The notes under the pieces were generated by a model. That model searched no databases. It was not told where the DNA came from and worked only from the letters and a program-made list of their open reading frames with translations. Below are positions 45,527-56,007 of a stretch of DNA of 64,000 nucleotides, piece after piece; the first letter of the stretch is position 1, and each line of letters starts with the position of its first letter. Made by a program: the position numbers and the translations under genes. This stretch comes from Methylocystis silviterrae (GTDB lineage Bacteria; Pseudomonadota; Alphaproteobacteria; Rhizobiales; Beijerinckiaceae). The stretch lies in the NCBI RefSeq assembly GCF_013350005.1, contig NZ_JABVWW010000002.1:248001-312000 (forward strand). Reading direction: 5' to 3'.

Positions 45527-45764
45527 TTATGCGCAGAAAATAATCGTTTTCTATCTTGGCGTCGAGTTTAAGCCTGGCCAGTCGTGAGGCGCCAGGCGGC
45601 TAAGTTTTATACACTATGCGTACATTGTTGGCTGACATGGGCGCGGCTCGCCACCCTTCACCCGCCACGCCGCTTGAGATGAGCGATCTTTCCCTTTTGT
45701 GTGATGCGGGCGCCCGGTAGAGATAGAAGCCGATCGTCGGGAGCGCATAAAGCGGCGGAAGCGG

Positions 45765-47153
45765 ATGAAGCTTGAAGACTGGTCGCCCGAGGCGACCGCC
45801 ATCGATTTCGTGAACAAGGAAGACTGGTTCGAACGCCGCGCAAAGCTTCCTGAGCCTACAGCGCGTCTCGCGGAGCTTGCGGGATTTGAGGCGAAGCCCG
45901 GCTCGCTTCTGATCGCGCCTGACGCCGCGGGCGCGCCGCGGGTCTTTTTCGGCGCGGAGGGCAGGGCGCCAAAGGCGCGCGATCCGTTCTTTGCCGGAAA
46001 GCTCGCGACTGCGCTGCCCAAGGGGCTCTACCGGTTTGGCGATGGCGTCGACGCGCCGGCGCTGGCGGCGCTGGCGTTCCTTCTGTCGACCTATTCCTTC
46101 TCGCGCTACAAGGCTCCAAAGAGCGAAGTCCCGCGTCTGTGCGCGCCGCAGGGCGTCGACCGCACGCGCATCGAGCGCATCGCCGGAGCCGTCGCCCTCG
46201 GGCGCGATCTGGTCAATACGCCCACGAACGACATGGGGCCGGAGGCGCTCGCCGAAGCGGCGCTCGCTCTCGGCGCGAAACATGGCGCCAAGACTCGCGT
46301 CATTGTCGGCGATGCGTTGCTTGCGGAAAACTTCCCCTTGATTCACGCCGTCGGGCGCGCGGCTGCGGAGGCGCCGAGGCTCGTCGAATTTGAGCACGGC
46401 CCGGAGGACGGTCTGCGCGTCACGCTCGTCGGCAAGGGGGTCTGCTTCGATACGGGCGGGCTCGACATCAAGCCTTCGAGCGCGATGGCGCTGATGAAGA
46501 AGGACATGGGCGGCGCCGCGACGACTCTGTCGCTTGCGGCGATGCTGCTTGACGGGAATACGCCGGTCCGTTTGCGCGTGCTGCTTCCGATCGTCGAGAA
46601 TTCGATCTCGGCGTCGGCGTTTCGAACGAGCGACATTTACCGCAGCCGCAAAGGGCTGAGCGTCGAAATCGGCAACACCGACGCCGAGGGCAGGCTCATC
46701 CTTGCCGATGCGCTCGCCTATGCGAGCGAAACGCCATCCGATCTGCTGTTCGATTTCGCGACGCTGACGGGCGCCGCGCGCGTCGCGCTCGGTCCGGAAA
46801 TTCCGCCCTTCTATACCGGCGATGACGCACTTGCCCAAGAGATCGCCGGGCAGGCTGGCGCCGTGAATGATCCGGTGTGGCGGATGCCTCTATGGGACAA
46901 TTACGACAGCGGTCTCGATGGCAAGATCTCCGATCTGGTCAACGTCACGAGCGGCCCCTTTGCGGGATCGATCACCGCCGCGCTGTTTCTGAGGCGCTTC
47001 GTGGCGGATCCCAGGCGCTGGGCGCATTTCGACGTTTATTGCTGGAACCCCTCGACGAAGCCCGGCCGCCCAGAAGGCGGCGAGGTGCAGGCGGCGCGCC
47101 TGCTTTATGAATTGATCGAGGCCCGCGCCGAGCAGAGGAACGCGAAGCCGTGA
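45765..47153 (+). CDS. Leucyl aminopeptidase, M17 family
   Basis: 462 residues. The two-metal active site is seen in GKGVCFDTGGLDIKP with the catalytic Lys region, MKKDMGGAA, and NTDAEGRLILADAL (Asn304-Leu311). It removes N-terminal residues from peptides in the cytoplasm. First of three overlapping genes; the next starts at GTG within its stop codon. Confidence 0.93.
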   Translation: MKLEDWSPEATAIDFVNKEDWFERRAKLPEPTARLAELAGFEAKPGSLLIAPDAAGAPRVFFGAEGRAPKARDPFFAGKLATALPKGLYRFGDGVDAPALAALAFLLSTYSFSRYKAPKSEVPRLCAPQGVDRTRIERIAGAVALGRDLVNTPTNDMGPEALAEAALALGAKHGAKTRVIVGDALLAENFPLIHAVGRAAAEAPRLVEFEHGPEDGLRVTLVGKGVCFDTGGLDIKPSSAMALMKKDMGGAATTLSLAAMLLDGNTPVRLRVLLPIVENSISASAFRTSDIYRSRKGLSVEIGNTDAEGRLILADALAYASETPSDLLFDFATLTGAARVALGPEIPPFYTGDDALAQEIAGQAGAVNDPVWRMPLWDNYDSGLDGKISDLVNVTSGPFAGSITAALFLRRFVADPRRWAHFDVYCWNPSTKPGRPEGGEVQAARLLYELIEARAEQRNAKP

Positions 47154-48013
47154 GCGAAGAGTTCGATCGCCGGCTGACGCCCGCGCGCCCAGAAGTCGCC
47201 GCCGCCTATCTCAAGGGACGCGTGACCGCCGACCGCTATGTGGAAGGCGTCGCGATGGAAGTCAGAGACTGCGTCGTCGACCTACGGCGTGAACCACGTC
47301 CCGACGCCGCCGTCGACACTCAGGCGATCTACGGCGAGCGCGTCACCGTTTACGATGAGGAGGAAGGCTGGGCGTGGGCGCAACTTGCGCGCGACAATTA
47401 TGTCGGCTGGATCGCGACGAATACGCTGTGGCGCGAATTGAGCGCGCCGACGCATCGCGTCCGTGTTCCACGGACCTTCATTTATCCCGGTCCGAACATC
47501 AAATTGCCGCCGCTCAACGCGCTGCCGCTCGGCGCCGAAGTCGCGATCGCCGAGGAGCGCGGCGGCTTTGGCGTGACGCCGGAGCTCGGATTCATCTATC
47601 GCAAACATCTCGCGCCGCGCGAGGCGCAGGCGCCCGACTTTGTCGCCGTGGCCGAGACGCTTCTAGGCGCGCCCTATCTCTGGGGCGGCAAGTCTTGGAT
47701 GGGCGTTGATTGCTCCGGACTGTTGCAAGTTTCCTTGCTGATGGCGGGGATGAAAGCGCCGCGCGACACCGATATGCAGGAAGCGGCGCTCGGCGCCGCA
47801 CTTGATCCTGGCGCCCCGCTCCTGCGCGGCGACATCGTCTTTTGGAAGGGGCATGTCGGCGTCATGCGCGACCCCGTGACGCTGCTTCATGCAAACGCCA
47901 CGCATATGCAAGTCACCAGCGAGCCGCTCGACGTCGTGCGCGCGCGTAACGAGGCGGCGGGGGCTGGACCGGTCACGAGCTTGAAGCGGTTGCCGAGAGA
48001 CATTTCGGCATGA
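47150..48013 (+). CDS. NlpC/P60 family peptidase with SH3-like domains
   Basis: 287 residues from GTG 47150, overlapping the upstream stop by 4 bases. SH3-like N-terminal segments at about 35-150 precede an NlpC/P60 domain with Cys188 in VDCSGL and His235 in KGHVGVM. No signal peptide, so it is probably a cytoplasmic peptidase of muropeptide recycling. The pairing with an M17 aminopeptidase supports peptide turnover. Confidence 0.92.
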   Translation: MSEEFDRRLTPARPEVAAAYLKGRVTADRYVEGVAMEVRDCVVDLRREPRPDAAVDTQAIYGERVTVYDEEEGWAWAQLARDNYVGWIATNTLWRELSAPTHRVRVPRTFIYPGPNIKLPPLNALPLGAEVAIAEERGGFGVTPELGFIYRKHLAPREAQAPDFVAVAETLLGAPYLWGGKSWMGVDCSGLLQVSLLMAGMKAPRDTDMQEAALGAALDPGAPLLRGDIVFWKGHVGVMRDPVTLLHANATHMQVTSEPLDVVRARNEAAGAGPVTSLKRLPRDISA

Positions 48014-48519
48014 CGAAAAGGCTTTATCTGGAAGATCTTCGCGTTGGGCAGCGGTTACGCTCAGCGAGCGTCACGATCACTGCGCAGGACATCATCCGCT
48101 TCGCGCGCGACAGCGATCCGCAGTATTTTCATCTCGACGAAGAGGCGGCCAAAGACAGCATGTTCGGCGGGCTCGTCGCCAGCGGTTGGCAAACCGGCGC
48201 CCTGAGCGTGAAGCTTCTCATCGACTCAGCCGACCCGCCTTTTGCAGGCGGGCTCGTCGGCGTTGAGGCGCATATCGCCTGGAAACTCCCGGTGCGGCCC
48301 GATGATTCCTTGAGGGTGGAAGCCGAAGTCACGCGGATTGTTCATCCGCGCCGCTATGCCGATCGCGGCTTCGTTTCGATGGACATGGCGACCTATAACC
48401 AGCGCGGCGAAGTCGTGCTGACGCAGAGCGTCACGGTCGTCGCCTTCCGCGACCCGGCGCGGGCAGGCGAAAGTTCAAACGACGCTACGGCGATTCCGGG
48501 ATCATTTTCCGGCGACTGA
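48010..48519 (+). CDS. MaoC-like dehydratase domain protein
   Basis: 169 residues. A hot-dog fold with RFARDSDPQYFHLDEEAA (the catalytic Asp/His hydratase motif) and FGGLVASGWQT. Members hydrate enoyl-CoA thioesters. It overlaps the NlpC/P60 gene by 4 bases (ATGA). Its tail overlaps the 3' end of the convergent yejF by 18 bases. Confidence 0.9.
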   Translation: MTKRLYLEDLRVGQRLRSASVTITAQDIIRFARDSDPQYFHLDEEAAKDSMFGGLVASGWQTGALSVKLLIDSADPPFAGGLVGVEAHIAWKLPVRPDDSLRVEAEVTRIVHPRRYADRGFVSMDMATYNQRGEVVLTQSVTVVAFRDPARAGESSNDATAIPGSFSGD

Positions 48520-50151
48520 GTTGCCCGGAATGGGCTCCGCCTCGTTGCGAAACGCCGCTGCGAAGAGCGCGCGCGTATACTCGCTCTTGGGCTGCGAAAA
48601 CACCTGGCTCGCCGGCCCTTCCTCGACCACCTTGCCATAGCGCATGACGATGAGATGGGCGGCGAGCGCCTTCACGACGCGCAGATCGTGACTGATGAAG
48701 AGATAGGCGAGCGCGCGGCGACGCTGCAGGTCGCGTAAGAGATCGATGATCTGCGCCTGCACGGACATGTCGAGCGCCGAGGTCGGCTCGTCGAGCACGA
48801 CAAATTTCGGTTCGAGCACGATGGCGCGGGCGATGGCGATCCGCTGCCGCTGGCCGCCGGAAAATTCATGCGGGTAGCGGTCCATCGTCGATGGATCGAG
48901 CCCGGTTTCCTGCAGCGCGCGCGCAACGATTTCGCGGCGCTGATTGAGCGTAAGTTCGGGCCGCTGAACGGTCAGTCCTTCGGCGACGATTTCCGCGACC
49001 GACATGCGCGGAGAAAGAGAGCCGTATGGGTCTTGGAAGACGATTTGCATGTCGCGGCGAAGCGGACGCATGGCGTCGACGCTTTTGCCGTCGATGCGCT
49101 CTCCGAGAAAGACGATCGGACCTTCCGAGCGGATGAGCCGCAGCATCGCCAGCGCCAGCGTCGTCTTGCCGGAGCCCGACTCGCCGACGACGCCGACGGT
49201 CGCGCCCTCGCGCACTGAAAGAGTGACGCCGTCCACCGCCTTCACATGGCCGACGATCCGACGCATGAAGCCGCGGCGGATCGGAAACCAGACGCGCAGT
49301 TGCTCGGCCGATACGACGACTGGCGCTTGCGTATTTTCGATAATGGGCGCGCCCTTGGGCTCCGCCGTGAGCAGCGCCTTGGTGTAGGGATGTTGCGGCG
49401 ATGTGAAGACCTCTCCCACCTCGCCCTGCTCGACGATGCGGCCCTGCTGCATCACGCAGACCGTGTCCGCGAAACGGCGCACGAGCCTAAGGTCGTGGGT
49501 GATGAACAGCATCGCCATGCCGTAGGTTTTTTGTAGCCGCTCGAGCAGCGCGAGAATCTGCGCCTGAACCGTGACGTCGAGCGCAGTGGTCGGCTCGTCG
49601 GCGATCAGCAGATCTGGCTTGTTGGCGAGCGCCATGGCGATCATGACACGCTGACGCTGGCCGCCCGAGAGCTGATGCGGATAGGCGCTCAGCCGCGCCT
49701 GAGGATCAGGAATGCCGACTTCACCCAGAAGCTCAATGACTCGGTTCCGAACGGCTTCCTCGCCGCGCATGCCATGCAGTTCGAGAATCTCCGCAATCTG
49801 CCGCTCGATCATGTGCAGCGGATTGAGCGAGGTCATCGGCTCCTGGAACACCATTGTGATGCCCGCGCCACGAATGGCGCGCAGACGATTGTCGTCGACG
49901 GTGAGCATATTCTCGCCGTCGAACAGCGCCTCGCCGGACGCGATCGCGCCAGGGGGGAGCAGGCGTACGATCGACAGAGCGCTGATCGACTTGCCGGAGC
50001 CGGATTCGCCGACGAGCGCCAGCGTCTTTCCCCGCTCAAGGGAGAAGGAGACGCGATCGACGGCCTTGGTCTCGTGCCCGCCTTGCCGAAAGGTGACCGA
50101 GAGATCGCGAATGTTGAGGAGGGGAGACGCTGCGGCGCCGTGAGGTGTCAC
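48502..50151 (-). CDS. yejF: Oligopeptide/microcin C ABC transporter, dual ATPase
   Basis: 549 residues with two full ABC domains: Walker A GESGSGKS twice, signatures LSGGQRQR and FSGGQRQR, and both Walker B motifs. The GTG at 50151 overlaps the yejE stop (GTGA), which sets the start; the same frame is open further upstream. Powers uptake by YejB and YejE. Confidence 0.93.
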   Translation of the reverse strand: MTPHGAAASPLLNIRDLSVTFRQGGHETKAVDRVSFSLERGKTLALVGESGSGKSISALSIVRLLPPGAIASGEALFDGENMLTVDDNRLRAIRGAGITMVFQEPMTSLNPLHMIERQIAEILELHGMRGEEAVRNRVIELLGEVGIPDPQARLSAYPHQLSGGQRQRVMIAMALANKPDLLIADEPTTALDVTVQAQILALLERLQKTYGMAMLFITHDLRLVRRFADTVCVMQQGRIVEQGEVGEVFTSPQHPYTKALLTAEPKGAPIIENTQAPVVVSAEQLRVWFPIRRGFMRRIVGHVKAVDGVTLSVREGATVGVVGESGSGKTTLALAMLRLIRSEGPIVFLGERIDGKSVDAMRPLRRDMQIVFQDPYGSLSPRMSVAEIVAEGLTVQRPELTLNQRREIVARALQETGLDPSTMDRYPHEFSGGQRQRIAIARAIVLEPKFVVLDEPTSALDMSVQAQIIDLLRDLQRRRALAYLFISHDLRVVKALAAHLIVMRYGKVVEEGPASQVFSQPKSEYTRALFAAAFRNEAEPIPGNSVAGK

Positions 50152-51323
50152 CGGAAATTCTTCCTCGGGTCGAAAGCGTCGCGCACCGCCTCGCCGACAA
50201 AGACCAGAAGCGACAGCATCAGCGCGATGATCGCAAAGCCGGTCAGTCCCAGCCATGGGGCCTGGAGATTGGATTTTGCCTGCAGCAACAGTTCGCCGAG
50301 CGAGGGCGAGCCCGGCGGCAGGCCAAACCCCAGAAAGTCCAGCGCCGTGAGCGTGGTGATCGACGAGTTGAGAATGAAGGGCAGGAAGGTCAGCGTCGCC
50401 ACGGTGGCGTTCGGCAGCAGGTGCTTGACGATAATCTTGAAATTGCTCAGCCCAAGCGCACGCGCCGCGTTGACATATTCGAAGTTGCGCGCGCGCAGGA
50501 ACTCGGCGCGAACGACATGCACCAGCGACACCCAGGAGAAGAGCAGCAGGATGCCGAGCAGCACGAAAAAGCCGGGCGTCAGGAAGGACGAAATGATGAT
50601 GAGCAGATAGAGCTGCGGTAGCGACGACCAGACTTCGATGAAGCGTTGGAACACGAGATCGACGCGCCCGCCGAAGTAGCCCTGTATCGCCCCCGCGGCG
50701 ACGCCGACGATCGAGGAGATCGTCGCCAGGATCAGTCCGAACAGCACCGAGATACGAAATCCATAAAGCAGGCGCGCGACGACGTCGCGGCCCTGATCGT
50801 CGGTGCCGAGCCAATTATATTCGAGCGCGGCGCAGCCGCGGTTGGTCTCGCCCGGCCGCAGACCTTTCGCCGCGGCGACCTCGCATTGCTGCTGCGTCAG
50901 CATCCAGGTCGGCGGCGAGGGCGCGGGCGTCGGCAACTCCAGATTATGCGTGTCATAGGAAAAGCGAATCGGCGGCCAAAGCATCCAGCCATGCGCTTTG
51001 ATTTCGTCGGCGATGACAGGATCGCGATAATCGGTGCGGGCCAGGAAGCCGCCGAATTTTTCTTCCGGATAGGACACGAAGGCGGGGAACAGCAATTGGC
51101 CCTTATACCAGGCCAGAATCGGCCGGTCGTTCGCCAGAAAGTTCGAGCCGAGCGCCATGATGAACAGCGTCATGAAGACCCAGAACGACCAATAGCCGCG
51201 CTTGTTCGCCTTAAAACTGTCGAGACGTCGCCGGTCGAGCGGCGTGAGCCGCAGCCAGCCTTCGCGATGAAGAGGCGGGGCGAGGTGCGTTTCGGCGTCG
51301 GCTGCTGCTGCGCTCACCGTCAT
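50148..51323 (-). CDS. yejE: ABC transporter permease YejE
   Basis: 391 residues. An N-terminal cytoplasmic part and helix, an extracytoplasmic region (about 75-180), then five helices with the EAA-like loop [23 protein letters not shown]. Start ATG overlaps the yejB stop by 4 bases. Confidence 0.92.
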   Translation of the reverse strand: MTVSAAAADAETHLAPPLHREGWLRLTPLDRRRLDSFKANKRGYWSFWVFMTLFIMALGSNFLANDRPILAWYKGQLLFPAFVSYPEEKFGGFLARTDYRDPVIADEIKAHGWMLWPPIRFSYDTHNLELPTPAPSPPTWMLTQQQCEVAAAKGLRPGETNRGCAALEYNWLGTDDQGRDVVARLLYGFRISVLFGLILATISSIVGVAAGAIQGYFGGRVDLVFQRFIEVWSSLPQLYLLIIISSFLTPGFFVLLGILLLFSWVSLVHVVRAEFLRARNFEYVNAARALGLSNFKIIVKHLLPNATVATLTFLPFILNSSITTLTALDFLGFGLPPGSPSLGELLLQAKSNLQAPWLGLTGFAIIALMLSLLVFVGEAVRDAFDPRKNFR

Positions 51324-52432
51324 ACCTCGCGCGTTTCGAAATCGATGCGCGGATCGATCCAGGTATAGGTGAGATCGGAAAGGAGATTCACCACAAGTCC
51401 GAGCAGCGCAAAGATGTAGAGGTTGGCGAAGACGACCGGATAGTCGCGATTGACGATGCTCTCGAAGGAAAGATAGCCCAGTCCATCAAGCGAAAAGATC
51501 GTTTCGATCAGCACCGAGCCGGTGAGAAAGGCGTGTACGAAGGCGCCGGGAAAGCCGGCGATGACGATCAGCATGGCGTTGCGAAACACATGTCCATAGA
51601 GCACGCGCCGCTCGGTCAGGCCCTTCATGCGCGCCGTCTGCACATATTGCTTGCGGATCTCGTCGAGGAAAGAGTTCTTTGTCAGAAACGTCTGCGTTGC
51701 GAAGGCGCCAAGCGTCATCGCGGAAACGGGCAGAATGATGTGCCAGAGATAGTCCTTCACCTTGTCGAACAGCGACAGCTGCCAGAAGTCGTCCGAGGTC
51801 AGGCCACGCAGCGGAAAAATCTGCCAGAAGGAGCCGCCGGCGAAGAGCACGATCAGCAGCATCGCAAAAAGAAAACTCGGAATGGCGTAGCCGACGATGA
51901 TGGCGTTGGACGTCCACATGTCGAATTTCGTTCCATCGCGCACCGCTTTGGCGATGCCGAGCGGAATTGAAATCGAATAGGAGAGAAGCGTCATCCAGAG
52001 CCCGAGCGAAATCGAGACGGGAAGCTTTTCTCCGATCAGCTTGAGGACGCTCTCGTCGCGAAAGTAGCTGCGCCCGAAATCGAACATCGCATAATTCTTC
52101 ACCATCAGCAGGAATCGCTCCCACGCCGGCTTGTCGAAGCCGAACTGCTTTTCGAGTTCCGCGATGAATTTCGGGTCGAGCCCCTGCGCTCCGCGATATT
52201 TTGAGGCGGTTTCGGCGGCCATCGTTCCGGTCTGGCTCGCGCCGCCCTGTCCGACGTCGCCGCCCCCGCCGGAAAAGCGTCCGGTCGCGCCGACGTCGAA
52301 GCCTTGCAGTTGCGCGATGATGCGCTCCACAGGACCGCCCGGCGCGAACTGCACGATGACGAAGGAGATGAGCATGATGCCGAGGATCGTCGGGATCATC
52401 AGCAGCACGCGGCGGGCGATATAGGCTCCCAT
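51320..52432 (-). CDS. yejB: ABC transporter permease YejB
   Basis: 370 residues. Six helices; N-terminal MGAYIARRVLLMIPTILGIMLI, and a conserved loop YVQTARMKGLTERRVLYGHVFRNA. The extracytoplasmic loop (about 45-140) is Gly/Gln-rich, as in other YejB. Starts 66 bases after yejA. Confidence 0.92.
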   Translation of the reverse strand: MGAYIARRVLLMIPTILGIMLISFVIVQFAPGGPVERIIAQLQGFDVGATGRFSGGGGDVGQGGASQTGTMAAETASKYRGAQGLDPKFIAELEKQFGFDKPAWERFLLMVKNYAMFDFGRSYFRDESVLKLIGEKLPVSISLGLWMTLLSYSISIPLGIAKAVRDGTKFDMWTSNAIIVGYAIPSFLFAMLLIVLFAGGSFWQIFPLRGLTSDDFWQLSLFDKVKDYLWHIILPVSAMTLGAFATQTFLTKNSFLDEIRKQYVQTARMKGLTERRVLYGHVFRNAMLIVIAGFPGAFVHAFLTGSVLIETIFSLDGLGYLSFESIVNRDYPVVFANLYIFALLGLVVNLLSDLTYTWIDPRIDFETREV

Positions 52433-52498
52433 TAACGTCTCGCGTTCTTTTGCATCGGCCGCATTTCGGCTCCCGACGGACTGCGCCGGGAAATCCCC

Positions 52499-54409
52499 TT
52501 AGCGTCCCGTGAAGTTGATCTTTTTCGCCTTATCGTCGTCCCACCACCAGGTCCACAGCACGCCGGTGTCGAACTTCGGCGGGCGCTCGGGCTGGCCGAA
52601 GAGATCCCAATAGGCGAAGCGATGCACCGGATTATACCAGTGCGGAACCCAATAGCGCTGCGCGCGCAAAGCGCGGTCGAGCGCACGGCTGCAGGTGACG
52701 AGCTCTTCGCGCGTTTGCGCCTGGAGCGCCTTTTCGACGAGCGAATCGATCGCCGGATTGGAGACGCCCGGCAGGTTGCGCGAGCCGGGCAGATTGGCGG
52801 TCTTCGAGCTGAAATAAGCGCGAAGCTCCTCTCCGGGGTTCCAGCTCATCATCAGCACGTCATGAACGACGTCGAAGTCAAAGTTTTCAAGTCGCTGCTT
52901 GTATTGCGCGGCGTCGACGACGCGGATGTGGGCGTTGACTCCGAGAAGCTTCAAATTCTTGATGTAGGGCTGGGTGTGCCGCTCGAAGACGTTGGAATTG
53001 TCGAGAAACTCGAATTCCAGCGGCGTTCCGTCGGGCAAGCATAGAACGCCATCCTTGCGCGTGCAGCCGGCCGCGACGAACAGATCATTCGCCTTTTTGA
53101 GCAGGACGCGATCCTGACCCGTGCCGTCAGAAACCGGCGCGACGAAGGGTTCGCCAAAAACTTCCGCGGGTAGATCAACGCGATAGGGCTCCAGCAAAGC
53201 CTTTTCCTGTTCGCTCGGCAAGCCTTTCGCTTCAAGCTCGGAGTTCTCGAAATAGGACGAGATGCGCTTATAGGCGTCATACATCAGGTTGCGGCTTGTC
53301 CATTCGTAATCGAAGGCGTAGCCGATCGCTTCGCGCACCCGCGGATCTTTAAAAATCTTGCGGCGCGTGTTGAAGAACCATCCCTGGATCTGCGGAATAT
53401 TGTTGTTGGGCGTCGTCGTTCGCTTGACGCGCCCGTCCTTGAACGCCGGAAAATCATAGCCCGTCGCCCAAACGCGCGCGATGTTTTCCTCTCGCTCGGT
53501 GAATGCGCCGGCCTTGAAGGCTTCAAAGGCGACCTGGCTGTCGCCGAAATATTCGAAGCGCACGACGTCGAAATTTGCCTGGCCTGTCGTGATCGGCAGG
53601 CCCTTCGCCCAATAGTCAGGATTGCGATGATAGGCGATGTAACGACCCTGCTCGAAGGCGCCGACTTTGTAGGGCCCGGAGCCAAGCGGCGGCTCCATCG
53701 TCGTCGCTGCGAAGTCGCGGTCCTTGTAATAGGCGCGCGAAAAGATCGGCTGACCCACGACGCTGAGCGGCAGATCGCGCGTGCGATCGGGCGCGAAGCG
53801 CAGCACGAGAACGTCGTCCGCCTCCGCCTCGGCGCTTTCGAGGTCACGCAGCATCTGGCTGATGACAGGATGGCCCTTGCTCTTGAGAATGTTGAGCGAA
53901 AAGGCCGCGTCATGCGCCGTGAGCGGCGAGCCGTCGTGGAACCGCGCCTCTTTACGCAACAGGAAGGCGTAAGTGAGTTTGTCAGGCGAGATGCGCACCT
54001 TCTTGGCGACGAGGCCGTAGTAGGCGTCGCGCTCGTCGAGGCTCTGATTCATCAGACTGTCGAAGACGAGCGTCATGCCCGTCGCGGGATTGCCCCGCAG
54101 CACATAGGCGTTGAAACTGTCGTAGGTCGAGCTTGCCGGCGACAGCGCCAAAGTCCCTCCCTTGGGGGCTTTTGGATTCACGTAGCCGAAATATTTGAAG
54201 TCGGCTGGCTCGCCAAGGTCGCCGAAGGTCGAAAGGCCGTGGCTCTCGACTTCGCCCTGGGCGAGAGGACCGAAGCGGTTGGGGGCGCCGGTCGGCGCGC
54301 CGGGCTTGGCCAGAACGCGCGGCGCGATCAAGGCGGCGGCGCCGGCGCCGATAACAGAGCGACGGGACAGGCGAATGCGCGTCAGATCGACGATTGTGGA
54401 ATGAGCCAA
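52499..54409 (-). CDS. yejA: ABC transporter substrate-binding protein YejA (Tat-exported)
   Basis: 636 residues from the TTG at 54409, which has GAGGT upstream; the in-frame ATG at 54502 adds a basic leader and overlaps the promoter region. Twin-arginine signal LSRRSVIGAGAAALIAPRVLA, then a type 2 periplasmic binding fold (SBP_bac_5) with GGTLALSP and YDFPAFKDG. In E. coli YejABEF takes up microcin C and peptides. Divergent from gabD. Confidence 0.9.
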   Translation of the reverse strand: MAHSTIVDLTRIRLSRRSVIGAGAAALIAPRVLAKPGAPTGAPNRFGPLAQGEVESHGLSTFGDLGEPADFKYFGYVNPKAPKGGTLALSPASSTYDSFNAYVLRGNPATGMTLVFDSLMNQSLDERDAYYGLVAKKVRISPDKLTYAFLLRKEARFHDGSPLTAHDAAFSLNILKSKGHPVISQMLRDLESAEAEADDVLVLRFAPDRTRDLPLSVVGQPIFSRAYYKDRDFAATTMEPPLGSGPYKVGAFEQGRYIAYHRNPDYWAKGLPITTGQANFDVVRFEYFGDSQVAFEAFKAGAFTEREENIARVWATGYDFPAFKDGRVKRTTTPNNNIPQIQGWFFNTRRKIFKDPRVREAIGYAFDYEWTSRNLMYDAYKRISSYFENSELEAKGLPSEQEKALLEPYRVDLPAEVFGEPFVAPVSDGTGQDRVLLKKANDLFVAAGCTRKDGVLCLPDGTPLEFEFLDNSNVFERHTQPYIKNLKLLGVNAHIRVVDAAQYKQRLENFDFDVVHDVLMMSWNPGEELRAYFSSKTANLPGSRNLPGVSNPAIDSLVEKALQAQTREELVTCSRALDRALRAQRYWVPHWYNPVHRFAYWDLFGQPERPPKFDTGVLWTWWWDDDKAKKINFTGR

Positions 54410-54558
54410 ATGTGACCTCAGGCGGCGGCGGGCGCTTGCCCATGAGCCGCGATTATGTCGGTTTTTTTGCGGGTTCGCGAGCGGCCCGTTAAGGACCGTC
54501 ACGCCGCTTTGGCCCTTTGTAGCAAAAATGCGCGACGCGCGCCCAGGGGGAAGTCGAA

Positions 54559-56007
54559 ATGAACTCTGTCAGCCTAGGCCTTCGCGAGCAAGCATTCGTC
54601 GGCGGGCTTTGGGTCGGCGCCGACAGCGGCGCAACCTTCGCCGTCAACAACCCAGCCACCGGGGCGGTCCTCGGCCAAGTTCCCGACATGGGCGTAGCCG
54701 AGACGCGCCGGGCGATCGAGTCTTGCGCGCGGGCGCTGCCGGACTGGCGCGATCGCGCCGCCAAGGAGCGCGCGCATATCATGCGCCGCTGGTTCGAGCT
54801 GATCTTGGCCGATCAGGAGCGGCTGGCGCGCATCATCACCGCGGAAATGGGCAAGCCGCTCGCCGAGGCCCGCGGAGAAATCGCTTACGCCGCCAGCTTT
54901 ATCGAGTGGTTCGCGGAGGAGGGCCGGCGCATCTATGGCGACGTCATACCGGGTCCGACCGACCGTCGGCTGCTCGTCTTCAAACAGGCGATTGGCGTCA
55001 CCGCGGCGATCACGCCATGGAATTTCCCGTCCGCTATGTTCGCGCGCAAGGTCGGCGCGGCGCTTGGCGCCGGCTGCACGATGGTGGTGAAGCCTGCCGA
55101 GCTGACGCCCTTCTCCGCGCTGGCGCTGGCGGAGCTTGCCGAACGCGCCGGCGTGCCTTCCGGCGTGATCAATGTGGTCACGGCGAAAGACCCCGCGCCG
55201 GTCGGGCGCGAATTCACGCAAAATCCGCTCGTGCGCAAACTGACCTTCACCGGTTCGACCGAAGTGGGCAGAATTCTCCTGCGGCAAGCGTCCGAGAATA
55301 TTCAGAAATGCTCGATGGAGCTTGGCGGAAACGCGCCGCTGATCATCTTTGAAGACGCCGATCTCGATCGCGCCGTCGAGGGCGCCGTCGCGACCAAATA
55401 CCGCAACAGCGGCCAGACCTGCGTTTCGGCGAACCGCATCCTCGTGCATGCGTCGATCGTCGACGTCTTCGCCGAAAAACTCGCGGCGGCGGCCGGCGCG
55501 TTAAAGGTCGGCGAAGGGACGGAGGAGGGCGTCGCCATCGGTCCGCTGATTGAAGAAGCGGCGGTCGAAAAGGTCGAGCGTCACGTCGCCGACGCCGTCG
55601 CCCGCGGCGCAAAGGTGCTCACCGGGGGCGCCCGCCACGCGCTCGGCGGTTCTTTCTTTCAACCCACGGTGCTTGCCAATGTGCCGGCCGACGCGCTCAT
55701 CTTCAACGAGGAGACCTTCGGTCCGGTCGCGCCGCTCATTTCCTTTAAAAGCGAGGCGGAAGCGGTGCGTCTCGCCAACGCCACGCCTTACGGTCTCGCC
55801 GCTTACTTCTACAGTCGCGACGTCGCCCGCGTCATCCGCGTCGCCGAGCAGTTGGAATTCGGCATGGTGGGCGTCAACGAGACGCTGATCTCGACCGAAA
55901 CGGCGCCATTTGGCGGAGTGAAACATTCGGGCCTGGGACGCGAAGGATCGCGTTACGGCGTCGATGATTACATCGAGATCAAATATGTCTGCCTCGGTGG
56001 AATATGA
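54559..56007 (+). CDS. gabD: Succinate-semialdehyde dehydrogenase (NADP+-type)
   Basis: 482 residues. ALDH superfamily with catalytic Cys in SGQTCVSANR and general base Glu in MELGGNAP; AITPWNFP is the NAD(P)-binding loop. GabD-type length and motifs. Oxidises succinate semialdehyde to succinate. No gabT is adjacent, so the source of substrate is unknown. GGGGGAAG precedes the ATG. Confidence 0.88.
   Translation: MNSVSLGLREQAFVGGLWVGADSGATFAVNNPATGAVLGQVPDMGVAETRRAIESCARALPDWRDRAAKERAHIMRRWFELILADQERLARIITAEMGKPLAEARGEIAYAASFIEWFAEEGRRIYGDVIPGPTDRRLLVFKQAIGVTAAITPWNFPSAMFARKVGAALGAGCTMVVKPAELTPFSALALAELAERAGVPSGVINVVTAKDPAPVGREFTQNPLVRKLTFTGSTEVGRILLRQASENIQKCSMELGGNAPLIIFEDADLDRAVEGAVATKYRNSGQTCVSANRILVHASIVDVFAEKLAAAAGALKVGEGTEEGVAIGPLIEEAAVEKVERHVADAVARGAKVLTGGARHALGGSFFQPTVLANVPADALIFNEETFGPVAPLISFKSEAEAVRLANATPYGLAAYFYSRDVARVIRVAEQLEFGMVGVNETLISTETAPFGGVKHSGLGREGSRYGVDDYIEIKYVCLGGI

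Noticed and set aside
50152-50814. Longer yejF frame
   Set aside because: It overlaps yejE along its length and has Arg/Pro-biased shadow composition; the GTG at 50151 overlaps the yejE stop as expected for coupling.
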